Assembly (NCBI GenBank): GCA_024399035.1
Contig: JAKSID010000001.1
Span: 1-64,000, forward strand
Reading direction: 5' to 3'
Origin: Fibrobacter sp.
GTDB taxonomy: Bacteria; Fibrobacterota; Fibrobacteria; Fibrobacterales; Fibrobacteraceae
Length of the DNA: 64,000 nucleotides
Shown here: piece after piece, positions 7,913 through 15,825 of the stretch
How the letters are laid out: each line of letters starts with the position of its first letter
Numbering within the stretch: the first letter of the stretch is position 1
Notes under the pieces: generated by a model
What the model was told of the DNA's origin: nothing
What the model saw: the letters and a program-made list of their open reading frames with translations, nothing else
Databases searched by the model: none
Made by a program: the position numbers and the translations under genes

Positions 7913-9982
7913 ATGGGTATTAAAAATTTCAGGTCTTTAGCTCTGTCTTTCTGTGCCGCTTTTGCCGCCCAGAATGCTTTCGCTGCCGATTGGTATGCCA
8001 AGGATAATCTCCAGCCGGGCCATGATCCCAGTATGATCCGTTTGGAAGATGGTTACGCTCTCATGAGCACCAATAATCATCTTCAGCTTTGGACTTCCGA
8101 AGACGCCTACACTTGGAAGGATAACGGTCGCACCATGCAGTCGGTGCCGTCCTGGCTTACTCAGTATGCCCCCGGTATGGAAGACGTCTGGGCTCCGGAT
8201 ATTTACAAGTTTGACGACGAGTACCGCGTCTATTACTGCGGTTCTGAATTCGGTAAGCGCAACTCCGCAATCGGCTATACTGCTTCCAAGTCCATGATTC
8301 CGGGCACGGCTGGTTACGGCTGGACCGACAAGGGTCATGTGTTCCACACCAAGGAAGGTACTGATAAGTATAACGCAATCGATGCCGATATTATCAAGAC
8401 TAGCCAGGGTGAGTACTGGATGGCTTTCGGTTCTTTTGGTTTGGGCATTCAGCTGATTAAGATTGATGGCAAGACTGGCTACCAGGCTTCCGATGACAAG
8501 ACTGTCTATAACATTGCCCGTCGCACAAGTACTGCCAGCGGTGGCGCCGAAGAAGGCCCGGCCCTGATTGAACATAATGGCCAGTTCTTCTTGTTTACTG
8601 CGTGGGATAAGTGCTGCCAGCAGGGTAACAACATTGAGCAGACCACTTACAAGACTGCTTACGGACGCGCAGATAAAGTGACCGGTCCTTACAAGGATAG
8701 GGCTGGTTACAACATGGCGACTGGCGGTGGCACTATCTTGCTGGAACGTTATGGCCGTTATGTGGGCCCTGGTGGTGGCGAACCGTTCCAGGATCTGAAC
8801 CGCGTTCGCTTTGTCCATCATTATTATGACAACGCGGGTGACAAGTACAATCATATCCATATTCGTGATGTGGTGTTCACCGACGACAACTGGGCTGAAA
8901 TGGGTCAGCCTTTCTTGGGACGTTACCTGAGTGCCGAAGCGGAACATGGGGCTTTGACCCGTGCGGTAAGTGGCGACTTGGCTATCGCTACCAGTAAGAC
9001 CGCTTCCAATGGCGAGTACCTTTCTTATGTGAATACCGAAGGCTCCAAGATTCGCTTGCCCATGAATATTCCGCAGGCGGGTGAATACTTGTTGCGTTAC
9101 CGTTATGCAAATGGCGGTGACGGTAATGCGACACATGGTGTTTCTGTAAATGGAAAAGAACAGATTATTGAGTTGCCGCCGACCGGTTCTTGGGGGACTT
9201 TCCCTGAGAAGTCCGTGAAACTAATCCCTGTAACCTTGAAGCGGGGCGGCAACTTTATTGACATTCGTCCGGTACCTAACGGATTCTTCTCTGAACTGGA
9301 CCGCATTGATTTCCTCCGCGTGATCCGCGATACCATTCCGGGCAATGGCTTTGACAATGGTATCCGCATTCGTCTGGATGAAAATGACCAGTTGGCTATG
9401 AAGGACGGCGGTTACGCCATTTTCGAAAATGTGGTGACCGATTCCATCAAGAGCACCGATGTTCGCGTCATGGTGAAGGGCTCCGCCGGAAAGCTTTCCC
9501 TGCGTAAGGATTCCAAGTCTGGTACTGTGGTTTCTGAATGTGACTTGAGCAAGGGCACAGCTGCAGAAAATGGTTGGAGCGAAGTGGAATGCTCTACCTT
9601 GGGTGGTACCCAGAAGTTGACAGGTGTTCAGGACTTCTACCTCACTGCAAGCGGCGTGTCTGGCGAAGTGGTGGTGGGCAATATCTTGTTCAAGTCTAAG
9701 GTTGTTCCGGTTTCCAGTTCCAGCGAAGTGGTCGCTGAATCCAGCAGCTCTATCACGGAATCTATTAATCCAGTTGCTGCTGCAAGATCCGCACGTTATT
9801 CTGTAAGCCGTCAGGGCAACGATTATCTGGTGCGCTTGAATTCTGTAGGCAACCATAATGTGTACTTGCTGAATTCCATGGGCCAGGTGGTTGGTGTCCG
9901 CAATGTTCGCGGTGCTATGGCTGGTACGGAAGTTCGCTTTGAAAATTTGCCTAAGGGCAACTTCGTTGTAAGGGTTAGATAA
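7913..9982 (+). CDS. secreted GH43 arabinanase/arabinosidase-like enzyme with CBMs
   Basis: Predicted exo- or endo-acting alpha-L-arabinanase. Start ATG 7913 with AAGGATGGG upstream and a signal peptide M-G-I-K-N-F...A-F-A-A-D. 689 aa. The five-bladed propeller (about 27-340) has the GH43 triad in order: D38 (G-H-D-P-S, general base), D157 (N-A-I-D-A-D, pKa modulator) and E214 (E-E-G-P-A, acid). The V-W-A-P-D-I and N-A-I-D motifs favour arabinan-type enzymes. Residues about 350-480 resemble a CBM35/6 sandwich and 490-610 a second CBM6-like unit. A serine-rich linker and the shared C-terminal module (N-S-M-G-Q-V...N-F-V-V-R-V-R) follow. The next GH43 gene begins right after it but is broken. 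Confidence 0.85.
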   Translation: MGIKNFRSLALSFCAAFAAQNAFAADWYAKDNLQPGHDPSMIRLEDGYALMSTNNHLQLWTSEDAYTWKDNGRTMQSVPSWLTQYAPGMEDVWAPDIYKFDDEYRVYYCGSEFGKRNSAIGYTASKSMIPGTAGYGWTDKGHVFHTKEGTDKYNAIDADIIKTSQGEYWMAFGSFGLGIQLIKIDGKTGYQASDDKTVYNIARRTSTASGGAEEGPALIEHNGQFFLFTAWDKCCQQGNNIEQTTYKTAYGRADKVTGPYKDRAGYNMATGGGTILLERYGRYVGPGGGEPFQDLNRVRFVHHYYDNAGDKYNHIHIRDVVFTDDNWAEMGQPFLGRYLSAEAEHGALTRAVSGDLAIATSKTASNGEYLSYVNTEGSKIRLPMNIPQAGEYLLRYRYANGGDGNATHGVSVNGKEQIIELPPTGSWGTFPEKSVKLIPVTLKRGGNFIDIRPVPNGFFSELDRIDFLRVIRDTIPGNGFDNGIRIRLDENDQLAMKDGGYAIFENVVTDSIKSTDVRVMVKGSAGKLSLRKDSKSGTVVSECDLSKGTAAENGWSEVECSTLGGTQKLTGVQDFYLTASGVSGEVVVGNILFKSKVVPVSSSSEVVAESSSSITESINPVAAARSARYSVSRQGNDYLVRLNSVGNHNVYLLNSMGQVVGVRNVRGAMAGTEVRFENLPKGNFVVRVR

Positions 9983-11095
9983 ATGAAGGGTATAAAGGGG
10001 GTTTTGGGTGTTGCTGCTTGTGCGACTTTGTTCGTGTTTTCTGTTGCACAAGCGGCTAACCCTTTGACAACAAGTTCTTCTTGATGAACGATTGGCATGT
10101 GATGGTGACCGACGATATGGAAAACTATCACGATTACGGTGCCGTTCTCAGCTACAAGACTTTCAAGTGGGCAGATGCCAGCGCCTTTGCAGGGCACTGC
10201 GAATATCGTAATGGAAAGTTCTACTGGTATGTGGCCGTTCATCACGGCTCCATCAAGCAGGACGAAGGCTTTGCCATTGGTGTGGCCGTAGCCGATCACC
10301 CATCGGGCCCGTGGACAGATGCCCTTGGTCATGCGCTCATTACGGACCTTACTGAAAACGATGTCAAGTTGAATATTGATCCCGCTATTTTCTATGATGG
10401 CGATGACATCTGGCTGTATTGGGGTTCTTGGAGCGCCGGCCGCCGTGTAAAGCTGAAAGAGAACATGATTGAGCTTGCCAGCAAGCCCGAAGACATTGGC
10501 ATTAAGGATTTCTTCGAAGCTCCCTGGATGCACAAGTTCCGTGGCAACTACTACTTCAGCTATGCTTCCGGTTATCCTTCTACCACCAACTACTCCATGG
10601 CTCCCACCATTAACGGACCTTGGACCCAGAAGGGTGTCATCAACGCCCTGCGAAATCCGCATCGAGAACGCTTCCGAAAATAAGGGCTACTACCTGTTTG
10701 CCAATTATGACGATGACTATCTGGGTGATATCCTGAATATTTCTAAGGAACCCGGCATGCCTATCATTACCTGGGTCCGCTCCGGAACAGATAACCAGAA
10801 AATCCAGTTTGCTGCAGCGACTTTGCCTGAATCGGTATCCTCTAGTTCTGTCGAAGAATCTTCCAGTAGTACCGAAGTTTTGGCAACGCAGGTTGAAGGC
10901 CCCGTGTCTGTGAAGGTTTTGCATGCTTCCCGTTCTGTAGGAATCATCCTGTCCAGGCCGGCCGATTTTATGATGATGGATGTTCAGGGAAATGTGATAA
11001 ATAAGGGCTTTGGTTCCAGAATTTCTGCAGAAAAGGCTCGCCCTGGGCTCTATTTGCTGAAAATGAACGGTAAAATTCAAAAGATCCGACTGTAG
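9983..11095 (+). pseudogene. GH43 gene remnant with two internal deletions
   Basis: Three pieces of one secreted GH43 protein are left in alternating frames. Piece 1 (9983-10065) encodes a signal peptide ending A-Q-A-A-N-P-L, then runs into a TGA at 10082. Piece 2 (about 10066-10650, frame shifted by one) continues D-N-K-F-F-L-M-N-D-W-H-V and carries blades including N-I-D-P-A-I-F and E-A-P-W-M-H-K before a stop at 10681. Piece 3 (about 10649-11095, frame of piece 1) holds E-I-R-I-E-N, a trailing lectin-like segment (D-N-Q-K-I-Q-F), a serine linker and the C-terminal module. In related GH43 proteins the segment lost at junction 1 carries the catalytic base Asp, so no active enzyme can result. 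An assembly error at both junctions is the alternative. Confidence 0.8.
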
Positions 11096-11132
11096 TTTTG
11101 TATATTAAGGGCGTTAAATAAGAGAGGCTTAT

Positions 11133-11609
11133 ATGAATTTTTCCCATGTAATTGCAAGTTCTATGATTGCCCTTGGCATGTTTGCTTTTGTCGCTTGTGA
11201 CGATAGCAGCTCCGCTAGTTCTTCCGACAAGAACGGTTCCAAGGATGATGTGTGCGCAGAAAAGGTTAAGTATGACTGTTCTGTGTCCAAGGGTACTGTG
11301 GTCGTAGCGCCGAATGGCTGTGACTCTTACAAGGTCGGTGACAAGATTACCGTCGTGTTCGGTACTGATGTTGTGGACGTTTCCTACAGAATCATGTATC
11401 GTGCAAACGACGAAGAAGAAGGCTGGGACTTGACAGAAAGCAATTCGATTCCTGCAAGTGAAGTTGTTGTTGACGGTAAGACTTGCAATACCTTTGAAGT
11501 TGTCTTGAATCCGGATGATGTTGAACCTTCTGATGAAGCCTTGATTGTTGTACGTCCGTATAACAAGTCTGGTCTGGGCAAGTCTAAGACTTTCAAGGTC
11601 GAAGAATAA
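11133..11609 (+). CDS. small hypothetical lipoprotein
   Basis: 158 aa with a lipoprotein signal ending F-V-A-C followed by D-D-S-S-S-A-S-S-S-D. The rest has paired cysteines (C-A-E-K-V-K-Y-D-C, N-G-C, T-C) and alternating beta-prone stretches, suggesting a small disulfide-linked beta domain. I do not recognise a family. GAGAGG precedes the ATG and TATATT at 11101-11106 may be its -10 box. Its stop is directly followed by the TTG start of the next gene, so they may be cotranscribed. Confidence 0.75.
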   Translation: MNFSHVIASSMIALGMFAFVACDDSSSASSSDKNGSKDDVCAEKVKYDCSVSKGTVVVAPNGCDSYKVGDKITVVFGTDVVDVSYRIMYRANDEEEGWDLTESNSIPASEVVVDGKTCNTFEVVLNPDDVEPSDEALIVVRPYNKSGLGKSKTFKVEE

Positions 11610-12662
11610 TTGCTCTCTACAGTTAAATTCGAAGATTCTTCTATCACCGTGGCTCTTGTGGGCTGCGGTGGTTTTATTGGTAGTCATTTGCTTAAGGCAA
11701 TCCTGGAACGTACCCAGTGGCGTGTGTTCGGGGTTGATTTGGATTCCTATAGAATCCAGGAGCATTTGACCAACGAACGCTTTGAATTTATGTGCGCTGA
11801 TTTGTCGGAACCTAGTGTGGTGAAGCGAATTGCGCAGTACCCTGTGGTGGTGAATCTTGCTGCTATTTGCACGCCAAGCCGTTATATGGCCGAGGCGGCT
11901 ACAGTTATCCGTAGCAATTACGATCATCCTGCACGTTTGGCGGATGCTTGCGCAAAAAGCGGTGCTTGGCTGATTCATTTCTCCACTTCGGAAATTTACG
12001 GAAAGACTTCTGCAGATTCGGGCTTGCTTGACGAGGATTCTACTGAAATTACCTTGGGCCCGGTGCCGGCTAGTCGCTGGAGTTACGCTACCGCAAAGCT
12101 TTTGACGGAACGTTATTTGTTCGCCCTGCAAAACCTCCGTTGGACTGTGGTTCGGCCATTCAATTTTGTGGGCCCTTATATGGATTTTATGCCGGGTGTC
12201 GATGGGGAAGGTATCCCTCGCGTGTTGGCGAATTTCTCCACTGCGTTGGTCCGCGGTGAGGCCATGAAGTTGGTGAACGGCGGCTTGGCAAAACGCAGTT
12301 TTACCTCGGTTCATGATGCGGTGAACTTTATGTTCTGCCTTTTCAAGAACGCAGAAAATGGCGTTGGACAGGCTTTCAATATCGGTAATCCGAATAATGA
12401 ATTGACCATTGCGGAACTTGCCGGAAAAATGCGCTCCATCTATGCAGACGTCAAGGGCGTAGATGTTGAAACTGTGCCGCAGCCGGTTGCTGTGGATGGT
12501 GAAGAATATTACGGCAAGGGTTACGAGGATTCCTTGCGCCGTATGCCTTCTGTAGCCAAGGCCGAAAAGCTCCTGGGCTTCAAGGCTGCTACTCCTTTGG
12601 ATGATGTTCTGAGGGAATCCTTGAGTTGGTTTGTGGAACATTACCAGACAGCGGCGGAATAA
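11610..12662 (+). CDS. NAD-dependent epimerase/dehydratase (ArnA-dehydrogenase-like)
   Basis: Extended short-chain dehydrogenase acting on a nucleotide sugar. 350 aa. Rossmann motif V-G-C-G-G-F-I-G-S-H near the N-terminus, S-T-S-E-I-Y-G (Ser of the triad) and Y-A-T-A-K (Tyr/Lys). R-P-F-N-F-V-G-P-Y-M-D resembles the C-terminal ArnA domain and UDP-glucuronate decarboxylases, so a UDP-sugar decarboxylase or UDP-4-keto-pentose activity is the best guess. The start is TTG at 11610, immediately after the TAA of the upstream lipoprotein gene. The stop overlaps the next ATG (TAATG), which couples it to the glycosyltransferase; the pair probably modifies a lipid or surface glycan. Confidence 0.8.
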   Translation: MLSTVKFEDSSITVALVGCGGFIGSHLLKAILERTQWRVFGVDLDSYRIQEHLTNERFEFMCADLSEPSVVKRIAQYPVVVNLAAICTPSRYMAEAATVIRSNYDHPARLADACAKSGAWLIHFSTSEIYGKTSADSGLLDEDSTEITLGPVPASRWSYATAKLLTERYLFALQNLRWTVVRPFNFVGPYMDFMPGVDGEGIPRVLANFSTALVRGEAMKLVNGGLAKRSFTSVHDAVNFMFCLFKNAENGVGQAFNIGNPNNELTIAELAGKMRSIYADVKGVDVETVPQPVAVDGEEYYGKGYEDSLRRMPSVAKAEKLLGFKAATPLDDVLRESLSWFVEHYQTAAE

Positions 12663-13489
12663 TGTCCGCACAAAACTTCGATACATTTATTTTCGTTCCC
12701 GCCTATAATGTGGAAAAGACTTTGGCGGGAGTGCTGGATAAGATCCCTGAATCCGTTTGGGAACGTTCTCGGGTTCTAGTTATCAATGATGGATCCAAGG
12801 ATGGGACCGCTATCGTTGCTAAAGAGTATTGCGAGGCTTGTGCTGGCCAAGAACATCGCGCAGGTCAAGAACGTCGCGTGGAGTATTTTGCCTTTGAGAA
12901 AAACAGTGGCTATGGTGCTGTGGTAAAGAAAGGAATTTCGGAGGCTGTAGCCTCGGGTGCCAAGTACGCTGTTTGCCTTCATGGGGATGGTCAGTATCCT
13001 GCAGATTTGCTGGACAAGTTCCTAGATCATCTGGAAAATTTTCAGGAGCCGGATGGTTGCGAGAATGTGCGCCGGCTTGCGTTGCTCCAGGGCAGCCGCC
13101 ATGCGGTTTCCGGCGGTGCAAAGGCTGGCAATATGCCTTTGTACAAACGCCTGGGTGGAACCTTTTTGACTGCTCTTGAAAATACGGTGTTTAAGTACAA
13201 ATTAACAGACCGCCACAGCGGATTTATTCTTTATCGCACTGAGTTTTTGAAGCGTGTCGATTTGGAAAAATTGAGCCCCAGTTTTGACATTGACTTGGAA
13301 CTGATTTCCATTGCGGACGCTATGGCTGCTAGGGTTGCTGCAGGGACCTCTGTTGAGACTGCACCGCGATTTGCCTTGGGTGAATTGCCTATTCCCACGG
13401 TTTACGCCGATGAAAAATCAAATTTGAACGTGGTGAATTACGGGTTGCGCTGCTTAAAACAAATTTTGCGCCGATTGATGCGAAAATAA
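12662..13489 (+). CDS. glycosyltransferase family 2 (dolichyl-phosphate-mannose-synthase-like)
   Basis: 275-aa GT-A fold enzyme. V-P-A-Y-N-V (start of GT2), V-I-N-D-G-S-K-D-G-T, and H-G-D-G-Q-Y in place of the usual D-x-D motif are visible. No trans-membrane tail is present, so it should act at the cytoplasmic face, perhaps loading sugar on a polyprenyl phosphate. ATG 12662 overlaps the upstream stop by one base. An 18-nt near-perfect duplication (12845-12878) encodes G-Q-E-H-R-A / G-Q-E-R-R-V in a surface loop. Followed by a terminator, so the epimerase-GT2 unit ends here. Confidence 0.8.
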   Translation: MSAQNFDTFIFVPAYNVEKTLAGVLDKIPESVWERSRVLVINDGSKDGTAIVAKEYCEACAGQEHRAGQERRVEYFAFEKNSGYGAVVKKGISEAVASGAKYAVCLHGDGQYPADLLDKFLDHLENFQEPDGCENVRRLALLQGSRHAVSGGAKAGNMPLYKRLGGTFLTALENTVFKYKLTDRHSGFILYRTEFLKRVDLEKLSPSFDIDLELISIADAMAARVAAGTSVETAPRFALGELPIPTVYADEKSNLNVVNYGLRCLKQILRRLMRK

Positions 13490-13518
13490 TCGTGCTTTAA
13501 TACAAGTTGTACTTAAAA

Positions 13519-13550
13519 TCCGCCTGGTTCCTTGAACTAGGCCGTTTTTT
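13519..13550 (+). terminator. rho-independent terminator after GT2
   Basis: Hairpin GCCTGGTTC / GAACTAGGC (one G-U pair, 2-nt loop plus flank) followed by eight T. Confidence 0.8.
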
Positions 13551-13569
13551 TTGATTATATATTTAACGT

Positions 13570-14481
13570 ATGATTAAGTCTTTAACCGCTGAATTGAATA
13601 AGGTTCTTCTTGGCAAGAACGATACCGTTGAACTTTTGCTGATGGCACTGCTGGCTGACGGCCATGTGCTGATTGAGGATGTTCCTGGTACAGGTAAAAC
13701 CACCTTGAGCAAGGCCCTTGCTGCGGCAGTGGGGGCGGACTTTGCCCGTATCCAGTTTACGCCGGATTTGCTGCCTGCTGATGTGACCGGCGGTGCGGTG
13801 TATAACGCGAAGACAGGCGAGTTTGATATTAAGAAGGGGCCTGTCTTTACACAGATTCTTTTGGCAGATGAAATTAATCGTGCGTCGCCCCGAACCCAGA
13901 GCTCCCTGCTGGAAGCAATGGAAGAACGTCAGGTTTCTCTTGAAGGGGAACGCCATAAGCTGCCTGCATTGTTCATGGTGCTGGCAACGGAAAACCCGGT
14001 GGAGTTCCACGGCGTGTTCCCGCTGCCCGAAGCCCAGATGGACCGATTCATGGTCCGAATCGCTGTGGGGTATCCGAGCGCAGAAACGGAACTGGATATT
14101 TTACGCGCCCATCGCGAAGGGCGGCCTGTGGATAAGGTGGTTGCGGTGACTTCGCCGGACCAGATTTTGGAAGCACGGAAACAGGTTGCGAAAATTCACG
14201 TGGACGAATCCCTGGAGCGCTATGTGGTTTCCTTGGTGCAGGCAACAAGAAACGATGGCGGTGTCCGTTTGGCGGCGAGTCCGCGTGCAGGCCTTAACCT
14301 GATTCGTATGGCTCAGGCTTGCGCTTATATGAATGGCAGGGACTTTGTGAATCCCGATGACATCCAGCGTGTTTTCTATCCGGTAATGGAACATCGCGTT
14401 TTCGCCAAGGACAGCGCCAATCCCGAGGCGTCCCGCAATATTTTGCAGAGCATCCTGAAAAAGGTGAACATTCCCAAGTAA
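13570..14481 (+). CDS. MoxR-family AAA+ ATPase
   Basis: 303 aa. Walker A E-D-V-P-G-T-G-K-T-T, Walker B I-L-L-A-D-E-I-N-R-A, sensor 1 L-A-T-E-N-P and the MoxR hallmark H-G-V-F-P-L-P-E-A-Q-M-D-R-F. MoxR proteins act as chaperone-like ATPases that mature partner complexes, usually encoded next to DUF58 and VWA or transglutaminase genes, as here. TATATTTA just before the ATG (about 13556) and only a short leader suggest transcription starts close to the gene. First gene of a four-gene run with the DUF58, transglutaminase-like and FISUMP genes. Confidence 0.92.
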   Translation: MIKSLTAELNKVLLGKNDTVELLLMALLADGHVLIEDVPGTGKTTLSKALAAAVGADFARIQFTPDLLPADVTGGAVYNAKTGEFDIKKGPVFTQILLADEINRASPRTQSSLLEAMEERQVSLEGERHKLPALFMVLATENPVEFHGVFPLPEAQMDRFMVRIAVGYPSAETELDILRAHREGRPVDKVVAVTSPDQILEARKQVAKIHVDESLERYVVSLVQATRNDGGVRLAASPRAGLNLIRMAQACAYMNGRDFVNPDDIQRVFYPVMEHRVFAKDSANPEASRNILQSILKKVNIPK

Positions 14482-14499
14482 TGTCATTGCGAGGATCCC

Positions 14500-15825
14500 T
14501 TGCAAAATAAGTTCTTCTCATGGTTTGTAAATAGCGTTCCTCGTGCGCCAAGGCGTGCGGGACTTTTAATGCATGTTTACTACCTGTGGCAAGAATATTT
14601 TACTCCTGCGGGGAAAGCGGCTGCGGCCTTGTTCCCGTTGGCTATGGCTGTGGGCATGGTGCCCGGCTTTTGGGCTGCCTGGATTTTTTGCGGACTGGAC
14701 TTTCTACTCTTTTTGGGAATGATTCTTTCCCTGTTTACCGCCTGCAAACTGAATTACGTGTCTATCGAAAACGTGGTGGTAACTTCAGTTTTCGAAGGCG
14801 AGGTGGCTAAGATTTCCGCGGATGTGGCGGTTGGTTCCGACGACGCCTTGAACGCCGCTGGCAAAAGACGTTCTGCAAAACGTTTGGCAAAGATTGCCCA
14901 ACGCCGTGGCCTGTTGCAAAAGCTTGGTACAGAACGCTTGGATTCTGTTCAGTTGGCTTCTTATAGAATGGATCCTAGCCTTACATACGAATCCTTAGGC
15001 CTTGCACAAATTTCTAAAGCAGACGGATTCAAGAAACTGGAATGCGAAATTCAGACCAAGTTCCGCGGGGCTTATCCTTTAAACAAGGTTGCTGTAAACG
15101 TTCCCGAAATCATGGGCCTTATGCAGTGGCCGTTCCCGTACCAAGGTACCGCAGAACTCCTTGTACATCCCCGCCCCATTAAGGTGGGGGAGTTTCCGTT
15201 CTTGACATCAGGCGCCTGCGGTATGGTATTCGCGCCCTTGCTTATGCCAAGCCTGACTCGCGGAATGAATTTCGTAGGCGTCCGCGAATACCGCGAAGGC
15301 GATGCCCTGCGCGACTTGCACCATAAGGCTTTTGCCCGATATGGCCGCCCCTTCACCAAGGAATTTGAAACAGAACGTGGGGCTGGCGCAATTCTTGTTT
15401 TGGACACTGCTGCACCGACCTTCACGGAGCGTCAGCACTTGGAAACAGCCATCCGCTTGACGGCGGGAATCGGCCTGTGGCTCTTGGAAAGGAATATCTT
15501 GGGACGATTCTTTATTGATGACGAAGAGATTTCCTTGGCTGGTAGCGGTGCTGCGGAAAATGAACGTCGCAAAAATTTACTGGACGCCCTAGCCCGAATT
15601 CCTGCGGCAAATCTTCTTGCTGCAAAAAAGCCTAGTCCTTGGTCACCGGCGGCTCGCCCCATGGATCCTGTTCTTCGTGTAGGCTTGTTTGAAAAGGATG
15701 AGCCTTTAGTTCATAAGCACATTGTGGTGGGCCGCTTCAGGCGCGCTGGCTCCGCCGTAGGTGCTGCAAGTTCTGATAAAACGCTCTTTGTTGATCCTAA
15801 AATTACTGGCGGGGTGTCTCTATGA
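14500..15825 (+). CDS. DUF58 protein
   Basis: 441 aa, two hydrophobic segments near the N-terminus (about 40-85), then a cytoplasmic part carrying the DUF58 signature V-R-E-Y-R-E-G-D-A-L-R-D-L-H-H-K-A-F-A-R. The start is uncertain: TTG 14500 keeps the longest frame, while ATG 14568 is the first in-frame ATG and would remove 22 residues before the first membrane segment. An ATG overlapping the moxR stop (14481) opens only nine codons in another frame. DUF58 proteins are the usual partners of MoxR ATPases; the molecular role is unknown. Its stop overlaps the next start (ATGA). Confidence 0.87.
   Translation: MQNKFFSWFVNSVPRAPRRAGLLMHVYYLWQEYFTPAGKAAAALFPLAMAVGMVPGFWAAWIFCGLDFLLFLGMILSLFTACKLNYVSIENVVVTSVFEGEVAKISADVAVGSDDALNAAGKRRSAKRLAKIAQRRGLLQKLGTERLDSVQLASYRMDPSLTYESLGLAQISKADGFKKLECEIQTKFRGAYPLNKVAVNVPEIMGLMQWPFPYQGTAELLVHPRPIKVGEFPFLTSGACGMVFAPLLMPSLTRGMNFVGVREYREGDALRDLHHKAFARYGRPFTKEFETERGAGAILVLDTAAPTFTERQHLETAIRLTAGIGLWLLERNILGRFFIDDEEISLAGSGAAENERRKNLLDALARIPAANLLAAKKPSPWSPAARPMDPVLRVGLFEKDEPLVHKHIVVGRFRRAGSAVGAASSDKTLFVDPKITGGVSL

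Noticed and set aside
14482-14500. GTCATTGCGAGGATCC as a further repeat copy
   Set aside because: It resembles the start of a common intergenic repeat but lacks the second arm and lies in a short gap between coupled genes.
14481-14510. ATG overlapping the moxR stop as the DUF58 start
   Set aside because: It opens only nine codons (M-S-L-R-G-S-L-A-K) in another frame; the DUF58 frame starts at TTG 14500 or ATG 14568.
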